Below are positions 45,723 through 55,549 of a stretch of DNA of 64,000 bases, piece after piece; position 1 is the stretch's first letter, and every line of letters begins with the position of its first letter. The notes below the pieces were generated by a model, which saw nothing but the letters and a program-made list of their open reading frames with translations, made no database searches and was not told the origin of the DNA. The DNA lies in NCBI RefSeq assembly GCF_022701195.1, contig NZ_CP078089.1, forward strand, positions 2,356,001-2,420,000. Reading direction: 5' to 3'. The position numbers were made by a program, and so were the translations under genes. This DNA is from Allobaculum mucilyticum (GTDB taxonomy: Bacteria; Bacillota_I; Bacilli_A; Erysipelotrichales; Erysipelotrichaceae).

Positions 45723-46846
45723 TCTATTTCGACAATGCAGCAACCACTCCGGTCCGTCCGGAAGTTGCTGCTCTTTTTGTAAAACTGCTTGGCGAATACG
45801 GAAACCCGGATTCCCTCCATCAGATTGGACGCCATGCAGAAAAGCTGCTTGAACAGAGCCGCTCAAAAATCGCGAAAATGCTTCATGCCAGCCCCCAGGA
45901 AATCATCTTTACTTCCTGCGCTTCTGAATCCAATTCCATGGCGACCGTTGGCTATGCCTTAGCCAACCAGTCGCGCGGAAAGCGGATCATTACATCCAAC
46001 TCAGAACATTCATCCACAACCGCAGCGATGAACTATCTTGAATCGCTCGGTTTTGACATCGTCCGTCTGCCGATCCATGAAGATGGAACCGTCCATGCAG
46101 AAGATGTAAAAGAAGCGATGAATAAAGAGACCATTCTTGTCTCTCTGATTCACGTTTCCAACGAGACCGGCGCCATCACCGATCTTTCAGAGATTGCGGA
46201 TGTCGTTCATGAACATCCGGTGTGCGTCTTCCATGCCGACTGCACCCAGAGCTTTGGCAAAGTCGACATTCCTTTCGAAAAACTGGATCTGATGACTCTC
46301 TCGGCCCATAAGATTCACGGCATGAAAGGGTCCGCGCTGCTCAAAAAGAAAAAATCCCTCGTTCTGCAGCCGCTGATTTTTGGCGGACAGCAGGAACAGG
46401 GGCTGCGCGGCGGAACGGAGAATGCGCCGGTTCATATCGCCCTGGCTAAAACAATCCGTCTTGCTCTTGAAGAACAGGAAAAAAGCCGGGTGCAGATGAA
46501 AGCAGTCAGAGACCGGGTGATTGAGCGTCTGCATGAAATTCCAGGCGCGCACGTCCTTTCGCCGGAAGGGTCAGCCGAGTCCATTCTGTGCGTCTGCTTC
46601 GACTCCATGACCAGCCAGGTTCTGCAGAATGCCCTTGATGAAAAAGGCATCTGCGTCTCGGCGATCAGTACATGCGAGTCAAAATCGGGCATGGCCAACC
46701 CCGTTCTGCTCAATATGGGCTGTACGCTGAAAGAAGCCACCCACAACATCCGTCTGTCTTTTTCCGGCGGCAACACCGTAGAAGAAGCCGACGAATTCAT
46801 TGACACAGTAAAGGAGATCGTCAGTGCCTATGGATTACCATTATGA
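45719..46846 (+). CDS. Cysteine desulfurase (NifS/IscS-like)
   Basis: PLP enzyme of 375 residues that takes sulfur from cysteine. Seen: MIYFDNAATTPVRPEV at the start, EHSST for PLP stacking, the PLP lysine in SAHKIHGMKG, and the catalytic Cys in STCESKSG. The position between ezrA and thiI marks it as the dedicated sulfur donor for ThiI in tRNA 4-thiouridine formation, corresponding to NifZ of Bacillus. It overlaps ezrA by 4 bases and thiI by about 23. Confidence 0.95.
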   Translation: MIYFDNAATTPVRPEVAALFVKLLGEYGNPDSLHQIGRHAEKLLEQSRSKIAKMLHASPQEIIFTSCASESNSMATVGYALANQSRGKRIITSNSEHSSTTAAMNYLESLGFDIVRLPIHEDGTVHAEDVKEAMNKETILVSLIHVSNETGAITDLSEIADVVHEHPVCVFHADCTQSFGKVDIPFEKLDLMTLSAHKIHGMKGSALLKKKKSLVLQPLIFGGQQEQGLRGGTENAPVHIALAKTIRLALEEQEKSRVQMKAVRDRVIERLHEIPGAHVLSPEGSAESILCVCFDSMTSQVLQNALDEKGICVSAISTCESKSGMANPVLLNMGCTLKEATHNIRLSFSGGNTVEEADEFIDTVKEIVSAYGLPL

Positions 46847-48038
46847 CCACATCCTGATTCGCTACGGCGAACTGTCCCTGAAGGGAAAGAACCGCCAGAA
46901 CTTCATTCACAAGCTTCTTGAAAACATGAAGAAGGCGCTCAAGCCGTTTCCGGCTCTTGAATTTGATGCCGGATATGACCGCATGTACGTCTATCTGCAT
47001 GGCGAAGACTGCGATGAAGTCTGCTCCGTCATTTCCAAAGTCTTCGGCATCTCGTCCTTTTCACCCGCAATCAAAGTAAAACCCGAACTTGATGAGATTC
47101 TTGAAGCTGTAAAAAGCAGCATCGATCTCGAACATCCGGGAACATTCAAGATTCAGGCAAGACGCCATGACAAAATGTTTCCCCACAAGTCCGATGAGCT
47201 TAACCGCCTTGCTGCGACTGTCATTCTGAAAAACTCCGACTGGAAAGTCGATGTCCATAACCCGGATGTCACGATTCTGATCGAAGTCCGTCAGGATGCC
47301 GTTTACATCATGGCAAAAAAACTGCCTGGTGCAGGCGGATTCCCGGTTGGTGTCGGCGGAAGAGCCATGGTTCTGCTCTCTGGCGGCATTGATTCGCCGG
47401 TCGCTTCGTATCTGATGATGAAAAAAGGCGTCCATATCGAGTGCGTCCACTTCGCAGCGCCGCCGTATACATCGGCTCAGGCCAGAGACAAAGTTCTCGA
47501 CCTGGCACGTCTGATTGCCCCATATCAGGGCGATATCGTTGTTCACGTCGTTCCGTTTACTACTCTGCAGCTGTCGATTTATCAGAATGCGCCGGAAAGC
47601 TATGCGATTACGCTCATGCGCCGCATGATGATGCGCATTGCTCAGGGACTTGCTGAAAAACGTCATTGCCTTGCCATTGCGACAGGCGAGAGTGTCGGAC
47701 AGGTTGCTTCGCAGACACTCGAAAGTGTCTTTGTCATCAACCACGTGGTATCGATGCCGATCCTTCGTCCGGTTGTATGCATGGACAAAAATGAAATCAT
47801 CGCGATTGCCCGCCAGATCGGCACGTATGAAACATCGATTCAGCCTTTTGAAGACTGCTGCACGATTTTCACGCCGAAAAGCCCGGTTACAAAACCGAAG
47901 CTTGAAAAGTGCCTGGAATACGAAAAGCGCTGGGACTGGCAGCCGATGGTTCAGGACTGCATCGATCAGGCCGAAAGCATCCGCTTAAGCTTCAAAGAAA
48001 CGCCTGCCGAAAAGCAGGAAGAGGAAGATCTGTTCTAG
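46824..48038 (+). CDS. thiI: tRNA 4-thiouridine synthase ThiI
   Basis: A 404-residue sulfurtransferase that makes 4-thiouridine at tRNA position 8. It has an N-terminal ferredoxin-like and THUMP region, then the PP-loop ATP site LLSGGIDSPVASYLMMKKG and the family motif FEDCCTIFTPKSPVTKPK. There is no C-terminal rhodanese domain, as in most Firmicutes, so sulfur comes by another route from the desulfurase upstream. Start taken as GTG at 46824, with AGGAG 8 bases upstream; the ATG at 46830 is the alternative. A terminator follows. Confidence 0.95.
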   Translation: MPMDYHYDHILIRYGELSLKGKNRQNFIHKLLENMKKALKPFPALEFDAGYDRMYVYLHGEDCDEVCSVISKVFGISSFSPAIKVKPELDEILEAVKSSIDLEHPGTFKIQARRHDKMFPHKSDELNRLAATVILKNSDWKVDVHNPDVTILIEVRQDAVYIMAKKLPGAGGFPVGVGGRAMVLLSGGIDSPVASYLMMKKGVHIECVHFAAPPYTSAQARDKVLDLARLIAPYQGDIVVHVVPFTTLQLSIYQNAPESYAITLMRRMMMRIAQGLAEKRHCLAIATGESVGQVASQTLESVFVINHVVSMPILRPVVCMDKNEIIAIARQIGTYETSIQPFEDCCTIFTPKSPVTKPKLEKCLEYEKRWDWQPMVQDCIDQAESIRLSFKETPAEKQEEEDLF

Positions 48039-48095
48039 CCAGTACGCTTTGAACGATTGAATCTAAATAATCAAAACAGTCTATACAGTTTATTC

Positions 48096-48145
48096 AGGTC
48101 CGGATTTCCCAAGTGATCCATTCATATGGAAATCCGGGCCTTTTT
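48096..48145 (+). terminator. Terminator of the ezrA-thiI operon
   Basis: AGGTCCGGATTTCC pairs with GGAAATCCGGGCCT (one G-T pair), followed by TTTT. Confidence 0.9.
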
Positions 48146-48243
48146 GTTCTGCTTTGTTCTGCATTCTCTCTCTGGATTCCGGTTCATCAGCTGTTGCCGG
48201 CGTTCAGAACCGTACAAGATGACGGAATCACTATAATGAATAT

Positions 48244-49020
48244 ATGAACTGTCCGATCTGTCATAAACCGTTAGAAAAATCCGGCAGAAGCTGGATCTGC
48301 ATAAACCATCACTGCTTCGACCAGGCCAGACAGGGATACGTCAATCTGAGCCGCAAGCAGAAGAAAACCGGCGACAATGAAACGATGTCCGCCGCCCGTA
48401 CTAAATTTCTTGAAACTGGTGCCTATGCCTTTCTGCGCGATGCGCTGAAAGAAAAAATCACCGCCCTTCACCCCGAAACTTTTCTTGATTTAGGCTGTGG
48501 TGAAGGGTACTACACCCGCGAAATTGCTGCCTCTGTTCCAGAGAGCTATGGCATTGATCTGAGCAAACCATCGATTGCCCATGCCGCTGCCAAAGACAAG
48601 CATACGCAGTACATTGTGGGAAGCATTTATGAACTGCCATTTGATGATGCGTCCATAGATGTCATGACTTCGATTTTTACGCCCATTCCAGACCGGGAAA
48701 TCCGGCGCGTCTTGAAAAATCAGGGCATTCTGATCACCGTAACTCCGGGGCGGGAGCATCATAATGAGCTCAAGCAGGTTCTGTATGAAACCGTTCGTCC
48801 TAATGATGATCCGCACCCCGTCGAGGGGATGGAACTTGTCGATACGCAGGAAATCAGTCAGAAAGTCCACGTCGATGATATCTGGAGTCTGCTGGAAATG
48901 ACCCCGTATCGCTATACATCTCCCAAAGAAGGGTTAGAGCGCGTACAAGCCTGTACAGATGGCCTGGATGTGACGTTTGATTTTGTCATTCAGACATGGA
49001 GGAAGAAACACAATGATTGA
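48244..49020 (+). CDS. rlmA: 23S rRNA (guanine-N1)-methyltransferase, RlmA type
   Basis: A 258-residue methyltransferase for guanine 745 or 748 of 23S rRNA. The N-terminal zinc site is visible (CPICHKPL, then C and H in WICINHHCFD), as is the family segment ARQGYVNLSRKQ. The SAM site is FLDLGCGEGYYTREI, with IDLSKPSI next. RlmA(II) members give tylosin or mycinamicin resistance; sequence alone does not tell which class this is. Its end overlaps the next gene by 8 bases. Confidence 0.92.
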   Translation: MNCPICHKPLEKSGRSWICINHHCFDQARQGYVNLSRKQKKTGDNETMSAARTKFLETGAYAFLRDALKEKITALHPETFLDLGCGEGYYTREIAASVPESYGIDLSKPSIAHAAAKDKHTQYIVGSIYELPFDDASIDVMTSIFTPIPDREIRRVLKNQGILITVTPGREHHNELKQVLYETVRPNDDPHPVEGMELVDTQEISQKVHVDDIWSLLEMTPYRYTSPKEGLERVQACTDGLDVTFDFVIQTWRKKHND

Positions 49021-50650
49021 AACCATAAAAAAGTGGGGAATCAACGGCGAAGGAATCGCCTACCATAACAAGAAGGCGATCTTTGTCGACAATGCGATTC
49101 CGGATGAAGTGGCTGAAATCGAAATTGATGAGGATGAAGGAAGCTATGCCCGCGGTCATGCCGTAAAAATCCTCGAACCGTCACCCCGGCGGCGCAATCC
49201 GATGTGCCGCAAATGGAACGAATGCGGCGGATGCTCGCTGATGCATGTCGATTCCAAAGGCCAGGTGCGCATGAAAGAAAAAATTGTTCAGGATGCTCTG
49301 CGCAAATATGCGGACTACAACGGTCCCATTCAGCCTCTGATCAAGAACCCGACTCCGCTCGCTTACCGCAATTCCTGCAAGATGCCCTTTGGCCTTGATG
49401 AAGAGGGAAGAACGGTAACGGGCATGTATAAGCGCAATTCCAATGAATTCGTGCCGATTGAGCGCTGTCTGATCCATTCCAAAAAGCTCGAAGCCGTCCG
49501 TGCGGCGCTGATGGAACTGCTTCAGAACTATGATCTCAAACCGGCTGGAGAGGAAAATCCGGAAGGTCTGAAGACTCTTGTTCTCAAAGAGTTTGACGAT
49601 AAAGTCCATGTTGTTTTCGTTACCGGAAAAATGGAACTGCCGGATGATCTTGTCGCAAAGATTCTGGAAACCATTCCGGATGCAGCTTCCGTCTGGCAGT
49701 CCGTAAAGGAAAGCGAAGATCCGGACTATGAGCTGTTCGGCAATCAGGTCTTCCATCTTGGCGGCGACATGAAAATGACGCTGAGCCTTGGCGACTATGC
49801 GCTTGATCTGCTGCCAAAATCGTTCTTCCAGCTCAATACCGCTCAGGCTATGGCGCTCTATCAGCTCGTTGCTTCCTGGATTTCAGAACAGACACCGCTG
49901 CTTGTAGAAGCGTATTCCGGTGTCGGTGCAATTTCTCTGTTTGCGGCTGATAAAGCGCAGCGTGCGATCGGCATTGAATCCATCGAAGATGCGGTCGCCA
50001 ATGCAAACACTAACGCCCTGATTAACGGCAAGGAAAACCTTTCCTTTGTCTGCAATGATGCTGCAGATGAGCTCGCAAAGATCAGTGAGACAGAACATGT
50101 CGATGTTCTCGTTGTTGACCCGCCAAGAAGCGGTCTGAACGACGCAATGAAAGAAGCCATCCTGAAAGCTGAACCGGAACGTCTGATTTATGTCTCCTGC
50201 AACCCGTCGACTCTTGGCAAGGACCTTTCTGTTCTGCAGGAAAAATATGCCATCCGGATCGTGCAGCCTTTTGACTTCTTCTCGCAGACCCCGCATGTTG
50301 AAACTGCCGTTCTGCTTGAAAAGAGCGCTCATCCAAAAGAACGCCCTGTACCTGTAAAGACAGAAAAACGTCCGGCACGTAAAGAACGCCCTTCAAGAGC
50401 AGGCAGTGCGCGCCCTGAGCGTTCAGGCCGTCCGGATTCCAGAGGCCAGCCGAAACGCCCCGCACGTTCAGGTGCCCCTGCAGGAAAAGGAAGAAGAGAC
50501 GGTTCAAAAGACAAAGGCCGTCCGCAGAAAAAAGGCGGCTATACGCCGCTCTACCGCTCCGGTCCAGGCAGACGGTTTGGCTCTGCCAGCCGCTTTTCAT
50601 CGAACAGAAAAGCAGATGGCGGCAATTCGTCTGATTCCAGTAAAGACTAA
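49013..50650 (+). CDS. rlmD: 23S rRNA (uracil-5)-methyltransferase RlmD-like, with a long basic tail
   Basis: TrmA/RumA-family enzyme of 545 residues that forms 5-methyluridine in 23S rRNA. The start at 49013 follows GGAGGA by 8 bases. An N-terminal TRAM domain (1-60) and an Fe-S cysteine cluster (CRKWNECGGC) are followed by the SAM domain (VEAYSGVGAISLF), DPPRSGL and the catalytic Cys in VSCNPSTL. The enzyme proper ends near residue 440; about 105 residues of Arg/Lys/Ser/Pro/Gly-rich sequence (RPARKERPSRAGSARPERSG) follow and are presumably disordered and RNA-binding. Such a tail is not standard. It overlaps rlmA by 8 bases, so two 23S modifications are co-expressed. Confidence 0.93.
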   Translation: MIETIKKWGINGEGIAYHNKKAIFVDNAIPDEVAEIEIDEDEGSYARGHAVKILEPSPRRRNPMCRKWNECGGCSLMHVDSKGQVRMKEKIVQDALRKYADYNGPIQPLIKNPTPLAYRNSCKMPFGLDEEGRTVTGMYKRNSNEFVPIERCLIHSKKLEAVRAALMELLQNYDLKPAGEENPEGLKTLVLKEFDDKVHVVFVTGKMELPDDLVAKILETIPDAASVWQSVKESEDPDYELFGNQVFHLGGDMKMTLSLGDYALDLLPKSFFQLNTAQAMALYQLVASWISEQTPLLVEAYSGVGAISLFAADKAQRAIGIESIEDAVANANTNALINGKENLSFVCNDAADELAKISETEHVDVLVVDPPRSGLNDAMKEAILKAEPERLIYVSCNPSTLGKDLSVLQEKYAIRIVQPFDFFSQTPHVETAVLLEKSAHPKERPVPVKTEKRPARKERPSRAGSARPERSGRPDSRGQPKRPARSGAPAGKGRRDGSKDKGRPQKKGGYTPLYRSGPGRRFGSASRFSSNRKADGGNSSDSSKD

Positions 50651-50674
50651 AAACGAAAAATAAATTGATCAGTC

Positions 50675-50726
50675 GATCTCCCCGGGCAGCTCTCATGCGT
50701 CTTTTGCCTGACTGGGAGATCTTTGT
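50675..50726 (+). terminator. Possible terminator after rlmD
   Basis: GATCTCCC pairs with GGGAGATC across a 31-base loop, followed by TTTG. The loop is long, so this is tentative. Confidence 0.45.
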
Positions 50727-50804
50727 GCAGTCATCCTGTATCTTCAGAGGGGCAGCTGCAGAAAAATACCAGAACTGAGAAGAAAGGAATGGATGTGAAG
50801 ACAC

Positions 50805-53420
50805 ATGAAGAAAAAACAAACCCTGCGCAAAGCCGCAGCGATGAGCGTTTCCGGGCTGCTCTGCCTGTCACCTGTGCTGCCCGTCTATGCAGCAGATGAT
50901 CAGAACAGTTTTACGGATGCTGATTTCTCATTTACAGACTTCTCACAGGACTCCTCTGATTCCGTTTCAAACAGCCTGTCTGAATCTGAATCCGAAATGA
51001 CACCGGAAGCCGGCGCTGACGAACAGAATACTGCAGATGATGCAGATATGGATGAAGCCTGGAGCGTTGAACGAGCAGACTGGAGTGGAGACCGCCTTGA
51101 TCTTCGCTTTACCTACAGCACGAAACATCCAGTCTTTGCAGCGATCCTTCCGCTTTCCTGTGATGCAGCTCTCTGTGAAGATGTACCTGCATCTGTGATG
51201 GATGGCGAGACAAAACTTGCTGATATCGTCTGTGAAGCCGGCCAGCTTGGTCTGCTCTTTACCGATGAAGGTCTAGCTTACCTTGAAGCGGGCAATACGA
51301 TCACGGCAGATACTGCCATCGAATTCGACCAGCCAGGCAGTGTTCATTGCGTGACGGTCGGTGAAGAGATTCTTTCCAGCGATAAAACATGGACAGAAGA
51401 GCATGAAAGTGCATGGGTAGAAGAATCGCTCGATGGACAGGATGAAAGCCAGGATGCAGAAGACGAAGATGAATCCGATCCGACGCTGTCCATTGTTACA
51501 AACAGCCTGTTTAATCCGGAAGAAGCAGGAAACCCGGCTCTGGAGCCTTCAATTCTGTATGGCTCTCTCGACAGCAAGATTCAGACACTCAAAGCCATGT
51601 TCCCGGCCCATTCCTTCTGGAACCATCCCGCTTCTCAGACGGCTTACAACCCGGAGAGCGTTTCGAATACATCCAGCGACAGTCCGGCTTATGAAGGAAA
51701 CATGTTTGATGGTACCGGCAAGTGCAACGGATTCTCGTATCTGTGCTATTTCAAGACACATGGTATCCGCATCCGTTCCAACGGCACCAGACATGTTAAC
51801 GGCAATGAGGGCGTAAGAGTCGGTGACGTCATTCATACAAAGCACAAATGGGATCACCCGGTACTTGGCCACTATTCCTACGTCTGGAAGATTGAGGGCG
51901 ATACCTACTACAAGCTTGAAGGCAACTTCAAGGGCAATGATGAAATCTGGCACACGAATACGGTTCAGAAATCCGATATTGTCGACTACTTCACACCGGC
52001 TGATTCCGGAGACTATGACGTGTATGCCTGCACTAACCTCAGTCATGTTACGGATCTGCGCCATCAGTATTCCAGCACGACAGGCCTGAGTGCACCGGAT
52101 CATCTCAAATCCATTCCCAAATTCCATACGCTCAGAGGCTGGGAAGTCATCAACCTCGACAACTGGTCCAGACTTTACACCGATGGAAAAGGCAATTTCC
52201 GCTGGTACAACAGCGCACAGGCTGCACAGTCTGCCGGTCTGCCAAGCCAGGTTCTGCTCAAAGACGGCCAGAAGATTGGAGCAATCTTCAAACCGGGTCA
52301 GACTCTGCTTCTTGTCGCACAATGGGATCGTCTCCCCTACACCGTGAATATCGATGCAGCCGGCGGTACTTCAGAGATTAAGACAATCAGCACCTATATT
52401 GGCGAACCGTTCAGGCTGCCGGATTCCTTTGAAATGGTCCGTCCGGGCAAATGGCTCAAAGGCTATATTCCCTATGCCTCGAACGGACAGCGGCTGTATG
52501 CAAAAGGCGACGAAACGATGAAGCCATTTGCCAGTGATGAAAGCGCAAAGAACGCCGGCTATTCACCTGTCGTATTTGATGAAGGCAGTCAGGTCGATGC
52601 GATTCTGACGGAAAAATCCGGCGATACCGTCACGCTTCGTGCACAGTGGGAAGATAAGGAATACTACGTTCAGTACATCCAGACCGAATACGCGAAGCTC
52701 CCTGTCTTCATGAGCGGAACGTTTAAATTTGGCGATACCGTTCAGATCCCTGAAGAGGAATTCGACCGTAAAGGCTATGCATTTGCGGGATGGAGAGTTC
52801 TGACGAGCAGTCAGATTCTCTGTGAGAAAAAAGCGGACGGAAAAGTCGTTGACCGCCGTCTGTTTCGCAGCGAAGGAGATGCAGCCAATGCCGGCTATAC
52901 GCCAGTTCTTGTGCCCAATGGCGGATCCTTTGTCCTGTCCTACTCCCAGGGCAAAACAGGAAATGTCATGGAACTGCAGACCCGCTGGAAAAACACCCAG
53001 ACAGAAAAAGTGACGATGCACCGCCTGTACAACCCGAACTCCGGCGAGCACTTCTACACATCCAGCACCCACGAAAAAGACTATCTGGTTAAATTGGGCT
53101 GGAAATCGGAAGGAACCGGCTGGATTGCCCCTAAGAAATCGAGCATTCCTGTTTATCGTCTGTATAACCCGAATGCCGGCGACCATCATTACACCCTCAA
53201 TGGTCATGAGCGTGATGCGCTGATCAAAGCCGGATGGAAAGACGAAGGCATCGGCTGGTATTCCGATGAAGAAGAGACTGTACCGGTTTACCGTCAGTAC
53301 AACCCGAACGCAAAAGCGGGCAGTCACAACTATACCTCCAGTCTGCATGAGCACACCGGACTGATGTCGCTCAAGTGGAACGGCGAGGGTGTCGGCTGGT
53401 ACGGCTGTTCAGAGAAGTAA
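50805..53420 (+). CDS. Secreted multidomain protein with YNPNSGEHFYT-type repeats
   Basis: 871 residues, exported (signal ends VYA near residue 28). A Ser/Asp/Glu-rich stretch and a beta-domain (about 85-200) are followed by a domain at about 265-410 with a Cys in GTGKCNGFSYL and His in LGHYSYVWKIEG, like the Cys-His arrangement of CHAP or papain-like wall or amidase domains; activity is unproven. Next come InlB/flagellin-like repeats (YTVNIDAAGGTSEIKTI, then GYAFAGWRVL) and three C-terminal modules beginning RLYNPNSGEHFYTSS, RLYNPNAGDHHYT and RQYNPNAKAGSHNYT (DUF5648-like). It shares these modules with the convergent gene after it. No LPXTG motif. Confidence 0.82.
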   Translation: MKKKQTLRKAAAMSVSGLLCLSPVLPVYAADDQNSFTDADFSFTDFSQDSSDSVSNSLSESESEMTPEAGADEQNTADDADMDEAWSVERADWSGDRLDLRFTYSTKHPVFAAILPLSCDAALCEDVPASVMDGETKLADIVCEAGQLGLLFTDEGLAYLEAGNTITADTAIEFDQPGSVHCVTVGEEILSSDKTWTEEHESAWVEESLDGQDESQDAEDEDESDPTLSIVTNSLFNPEEAGNPALEPSILYGSLDSKIQTLKAMFPAHSFWNHPASQTAYNPESVSNTSSDSPAYEGNMFDGTGKCNGFSYLCYFKTHGIRIRSNGTRHVNGNEGVRVGDVIHTKHKWDHPVLGHYSYVWKIEGDTYYKLEGNFKGNDEIWHTNTVQKSDIVDYFTPADSGDYDVYACTNLSHVTDLRHQYSSTTGLSAPDHLKSIPKFHTLRGWEVINLDNWSRLYTDGKGNFRWYNSAQAAQSAGLPSQVLLKDGQKIGAIFKPGQTLLLVAQWDRLPYTVNIDAAGGTSEIKTISTYIGEPFRLPDSFEMVRPGKWLKGYIPYASNGQRLYAKGDETMKPFASDESAKNAGYSPVVFDEGSQVDAILTEKSGDTVTLRAQWEDKEYYVQYIQTEYAKLPVFMSGTFKFGDTVQIPEEEFDRKGYAFAGWRVLTSSQILCEKKADGKVVDRRLFRSEGDAANAGYTPVLVPNGGSFVLSYSQGKTGNVMELQTRWKNTQTEKVTMHRLYNPNSGEHFYTSSTHEKDYLVKLGWKSEGTGWIAPKKSSIPVYRLYNPNAGDHHYTLNGHERDALIKAGWKDEGIGWYSDEEETVPVYRQYNPNAKAGSHNYTSSLHEHTGLMSLKWNGEGVGWYGCSEK

Positions 53421-53459
53421 AAACAGACCAGATTACGCATTAAATAATGAATCAGACAG

Positions 53460-53495
53460 AAAAAGCACTCCGGAACAGACGGAGTGCTTTCTGTA
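53460..53495. terminator. Bidirectional terminator between the two convergent repeat-protein genes
   Basis: AAAGCACTCCG pairs with CGGAGTGCTTT; the minus-strand reading ends in TTTTTC, the stronger direction. Confidence 0.82.
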
Positions 53496-53520
53496 TATAC
53501 AGGCAGTTGAATCGGATCGC

Positions 53521-55182
53521 TTAACGGATTCGTCCATAGCGCAGGCCAGGACCGGCATGGCAGAAGGTAACACATCCATTGGATTCATAGCCATAGCCGT
53601 TTCCTAAATAGATGCCGACATGGTAGATGAAGTTTTTCCGGCCGTTGAAATCGCCATAGAAGAAAAACAGGTCGCCAGGTTTCGCTTCTTTATAGGAAAT
53701 ATGGTCGACATAGCGGTCATAAATTCCTTCAGCAGTCGCGGATACCGGTTTGTTCAGACCGTGCGTGATGGCATAGCAGACAAGGCCGGAGCAGTCAAAA
53801 CCACCCTGCGATGGCTGGCGTCCGCCCCAGACGTACGGCCATGTTTCGTACTGCAGAGCGACATTCATCATCTGCTCAGCCCGCTGTGTTGTACCGAGCA
53901 TTTTAATGGCATCCCACAAAGGCATCGAGACGACACTGCCGTCTCTGTGCCGGAACTGCATCTGGCTGCGGGAGTTTGCGGACTGACTGTAGCCGGAGAA
54001 TACCGGCGTGCCTTCAACGGCATCGCCGCTCGCATCAATATCGTAAACTGCTCGACGGCTGTCTCCATCGTAAGAGTACCAGGAAGGAAGAATCAGGCGC
54101 TGGCTTTTCTTCAGTTCTCCGCTGGAAAAATCATAGTAACGATAGGCGTATGTGTTTTCGATCCGTGTCATTCCGGCATGAAGACGTCCCTGGCCATCAA
54201 AGTACTGTTCAATTGTGCGGCTGGAATCAGACCGGGAAGGAACATTCTGCAGGCCGGTGACCATCTGTCCGTCCTTTGCCGGATCGAGGTAGTAGAAATT
54301 GTTGAGAATCTGCTGCCAGCCGGTCAGCTTCTGCAGGGTGCTGTTGTCATACAGATAACAGTTCTCTTTGCCGTCAGCCCAGACAGTAATCTTCGAGACG
54401 GGAAGAACCGCATACCAGCCGACATCTTCTCTCTTCCAGCCCTGCTCCCAGAGCATGCTGTCTTCACGGACGTTGGTTGTGTAGTTGTGGTTGCAGGCAA
54501 ACGCATTAGGGTTGTACTGGCGCAGAACAGGAACCGCATTGATGTCCTCCGGATCAATGGAATACCAGCCAGTGCCTTCATCTTTCCAGCCGGCTTTTAC
54601 CAGCGCATCCCGCTCTGCTGCGTTTCTTGTATAGTGGTGTTCGCCGCCGTTGGCGTTATAAACACGGTAGACCGGCTCGCCGGTTTTCGGGGAGTACCAG
54701 CCGATGCCTTCATCTTTCCAGCCGACAGTGACCAGATAATCCCGCTCTTTGGCAGACATCGTGTAAAAGTGTTCGCCGGAATTGGGGTTGTACAGACGAT
54801 AGAGCGTAACGGGTTCAAGATCGCTGAGTTTCTGATCTGCAGTCTGGATCGCTGCTTCGACTTCGGCTTTGTTGGAAGGATTTGCAGCCAGAAGATTTTC
54901 GAGTTCCTTCTTATGCATTTTCCATTCGTAAATCGTCCGTAACCCGGAAGAGCTGGGGATGGAGACTTCAGAGCTGCTCTGGTCAGGAGATTCAGATTCG
55001 GCCTGATCGTCTGATGTTTCCTCTGCATTGAATGCTGGCTCGCAGCTGGATTCTGTGTTCTGTCCGGCATCCGTTTCGGCGCTCGGCGCAAATGAAGCTT
55101 CTTCGCTGGCGTAAACGGGGAACTGTCCTGATGCAAGCAGCACGGACAGGAAAACAGCCAGCGTTCTGGATTGTCCTTTCAT
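53521..55182 (-). CDS. Secreted NlpC/P60 peptidase with YNPNSGEHFYT-type repeats
   Basis: 553 residues. Start at 55182 (MKGQSRTLAVFLSVLLASGQ) is chosen because AAGGA lies about 11 bases upstream; at 55194 the site would abut the ATG. A signal peptide ending VYA is followed by an acidic low-complexity stretch and a short coiled coil, then three DUF5648-like repeats (RLYNPNSGEHFYTMS, RVYNANGGEHHYT, RQYNPNAFACNHNYT). A wall-binding-like region (TGWQQILNNFYYLDP) precedes the NlpC/P60 domain, with catalytic Cys in GGFDCSGLV, His in YHVGIYLG and a third residue near GYESNG. Expected to cut peptidoglycan stem peptides outside the cell. Confidence 0.9.
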   Translation of the reverse strand: MKGQSRTLAVFLSVLLASGQFPVYASEEASFAPSAETDAGQNTESSCEPAFNAEETSDDQAESESPDQSSSEVSIPSSSGLRTIYEWKMHKKELENLLAANPSNKAEVEAAIQTADQKLSDLEPVTLYRLYNPNSGEHFYTMSAKERDYLVTVGWKDEGIGWYSPKTGEPVYRVYNANGGEHHYTRNAAERDALVKAGWKDEGTGWYSIDPEDINAVPVLRQYNPNAFACNHNYTTNVREDSMLWEQGWKREDVGWYAVLPVSKITVWADGKENCYLYDNSTLQKLTGWQQILNNFYYLDPAKDGQMVTGLQNVPSRSDSSRTIEQYFDGQGRLHAGMTRIENTYAYRYYDFSSGELKKSQRLILPSWYSYDGDSRRAVYDIDASGDAVEGTPVFSGYSQSANSRSQMQFRHRDGSVVSMPLWDAIKMLGTTQRAEQMMNVALQYETWPYVWGGRQPSQGGFDCSGLVCYAITHGLNKPVSATAEGIYDRYVDHISYKEAKPGDLFFFYGDFNGRKNFIYHVGIYLGNGYGYESNGCVTFCHAGPGLRYGRIR

Positions 55183-55194
55183 TCTTACTTTCAT

Positions 55195-55549
55195 CCTTTC
55201 TTCAAACTGTGTTCTGCGCATGCTTTTGAATGCAGAAGGCACAGACAAAAGCATGAGGCCGCCTGAAACAGACGGCTTGATTTCTTTTGAAAACGTTTTT
55301 CCTTTTCTACTATGCACAAAAAGCGAGTCAGAAACCATTCTGCTCCTGAATTCTGTCGAAAAGGATAATAATTCGGTGAAGATTATACTGAACATCCTTA
55401 TGCCAGCTGCATGAAAGGGCTGATCTGCCCAAATCGCATACAGGGAGCAGAAGACAGGCAGTGACTTTCCAAAATAATTGTGTTCAGATGATTTTGTCCA
55501 GCAATGGATGACGTTTATTGTGGTTATTGATGGGAAAGGCGGGATTGAC
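55195..55549. other. Divergent intergenic region
   Basis: About 355 bases between divergent genes. It has TGAAAACGTTTTTC (55288-55301), a weak cre-like match, and a possible -10 TATACT near 55384 without a good -35. No gene is supported. Confidence 0.5.

Noticed and set aside
55288-55301. cre-like TGAAAACGTTTTTC
   Set aside because: The last two conserved positions do not match; too weak to list as an operator.
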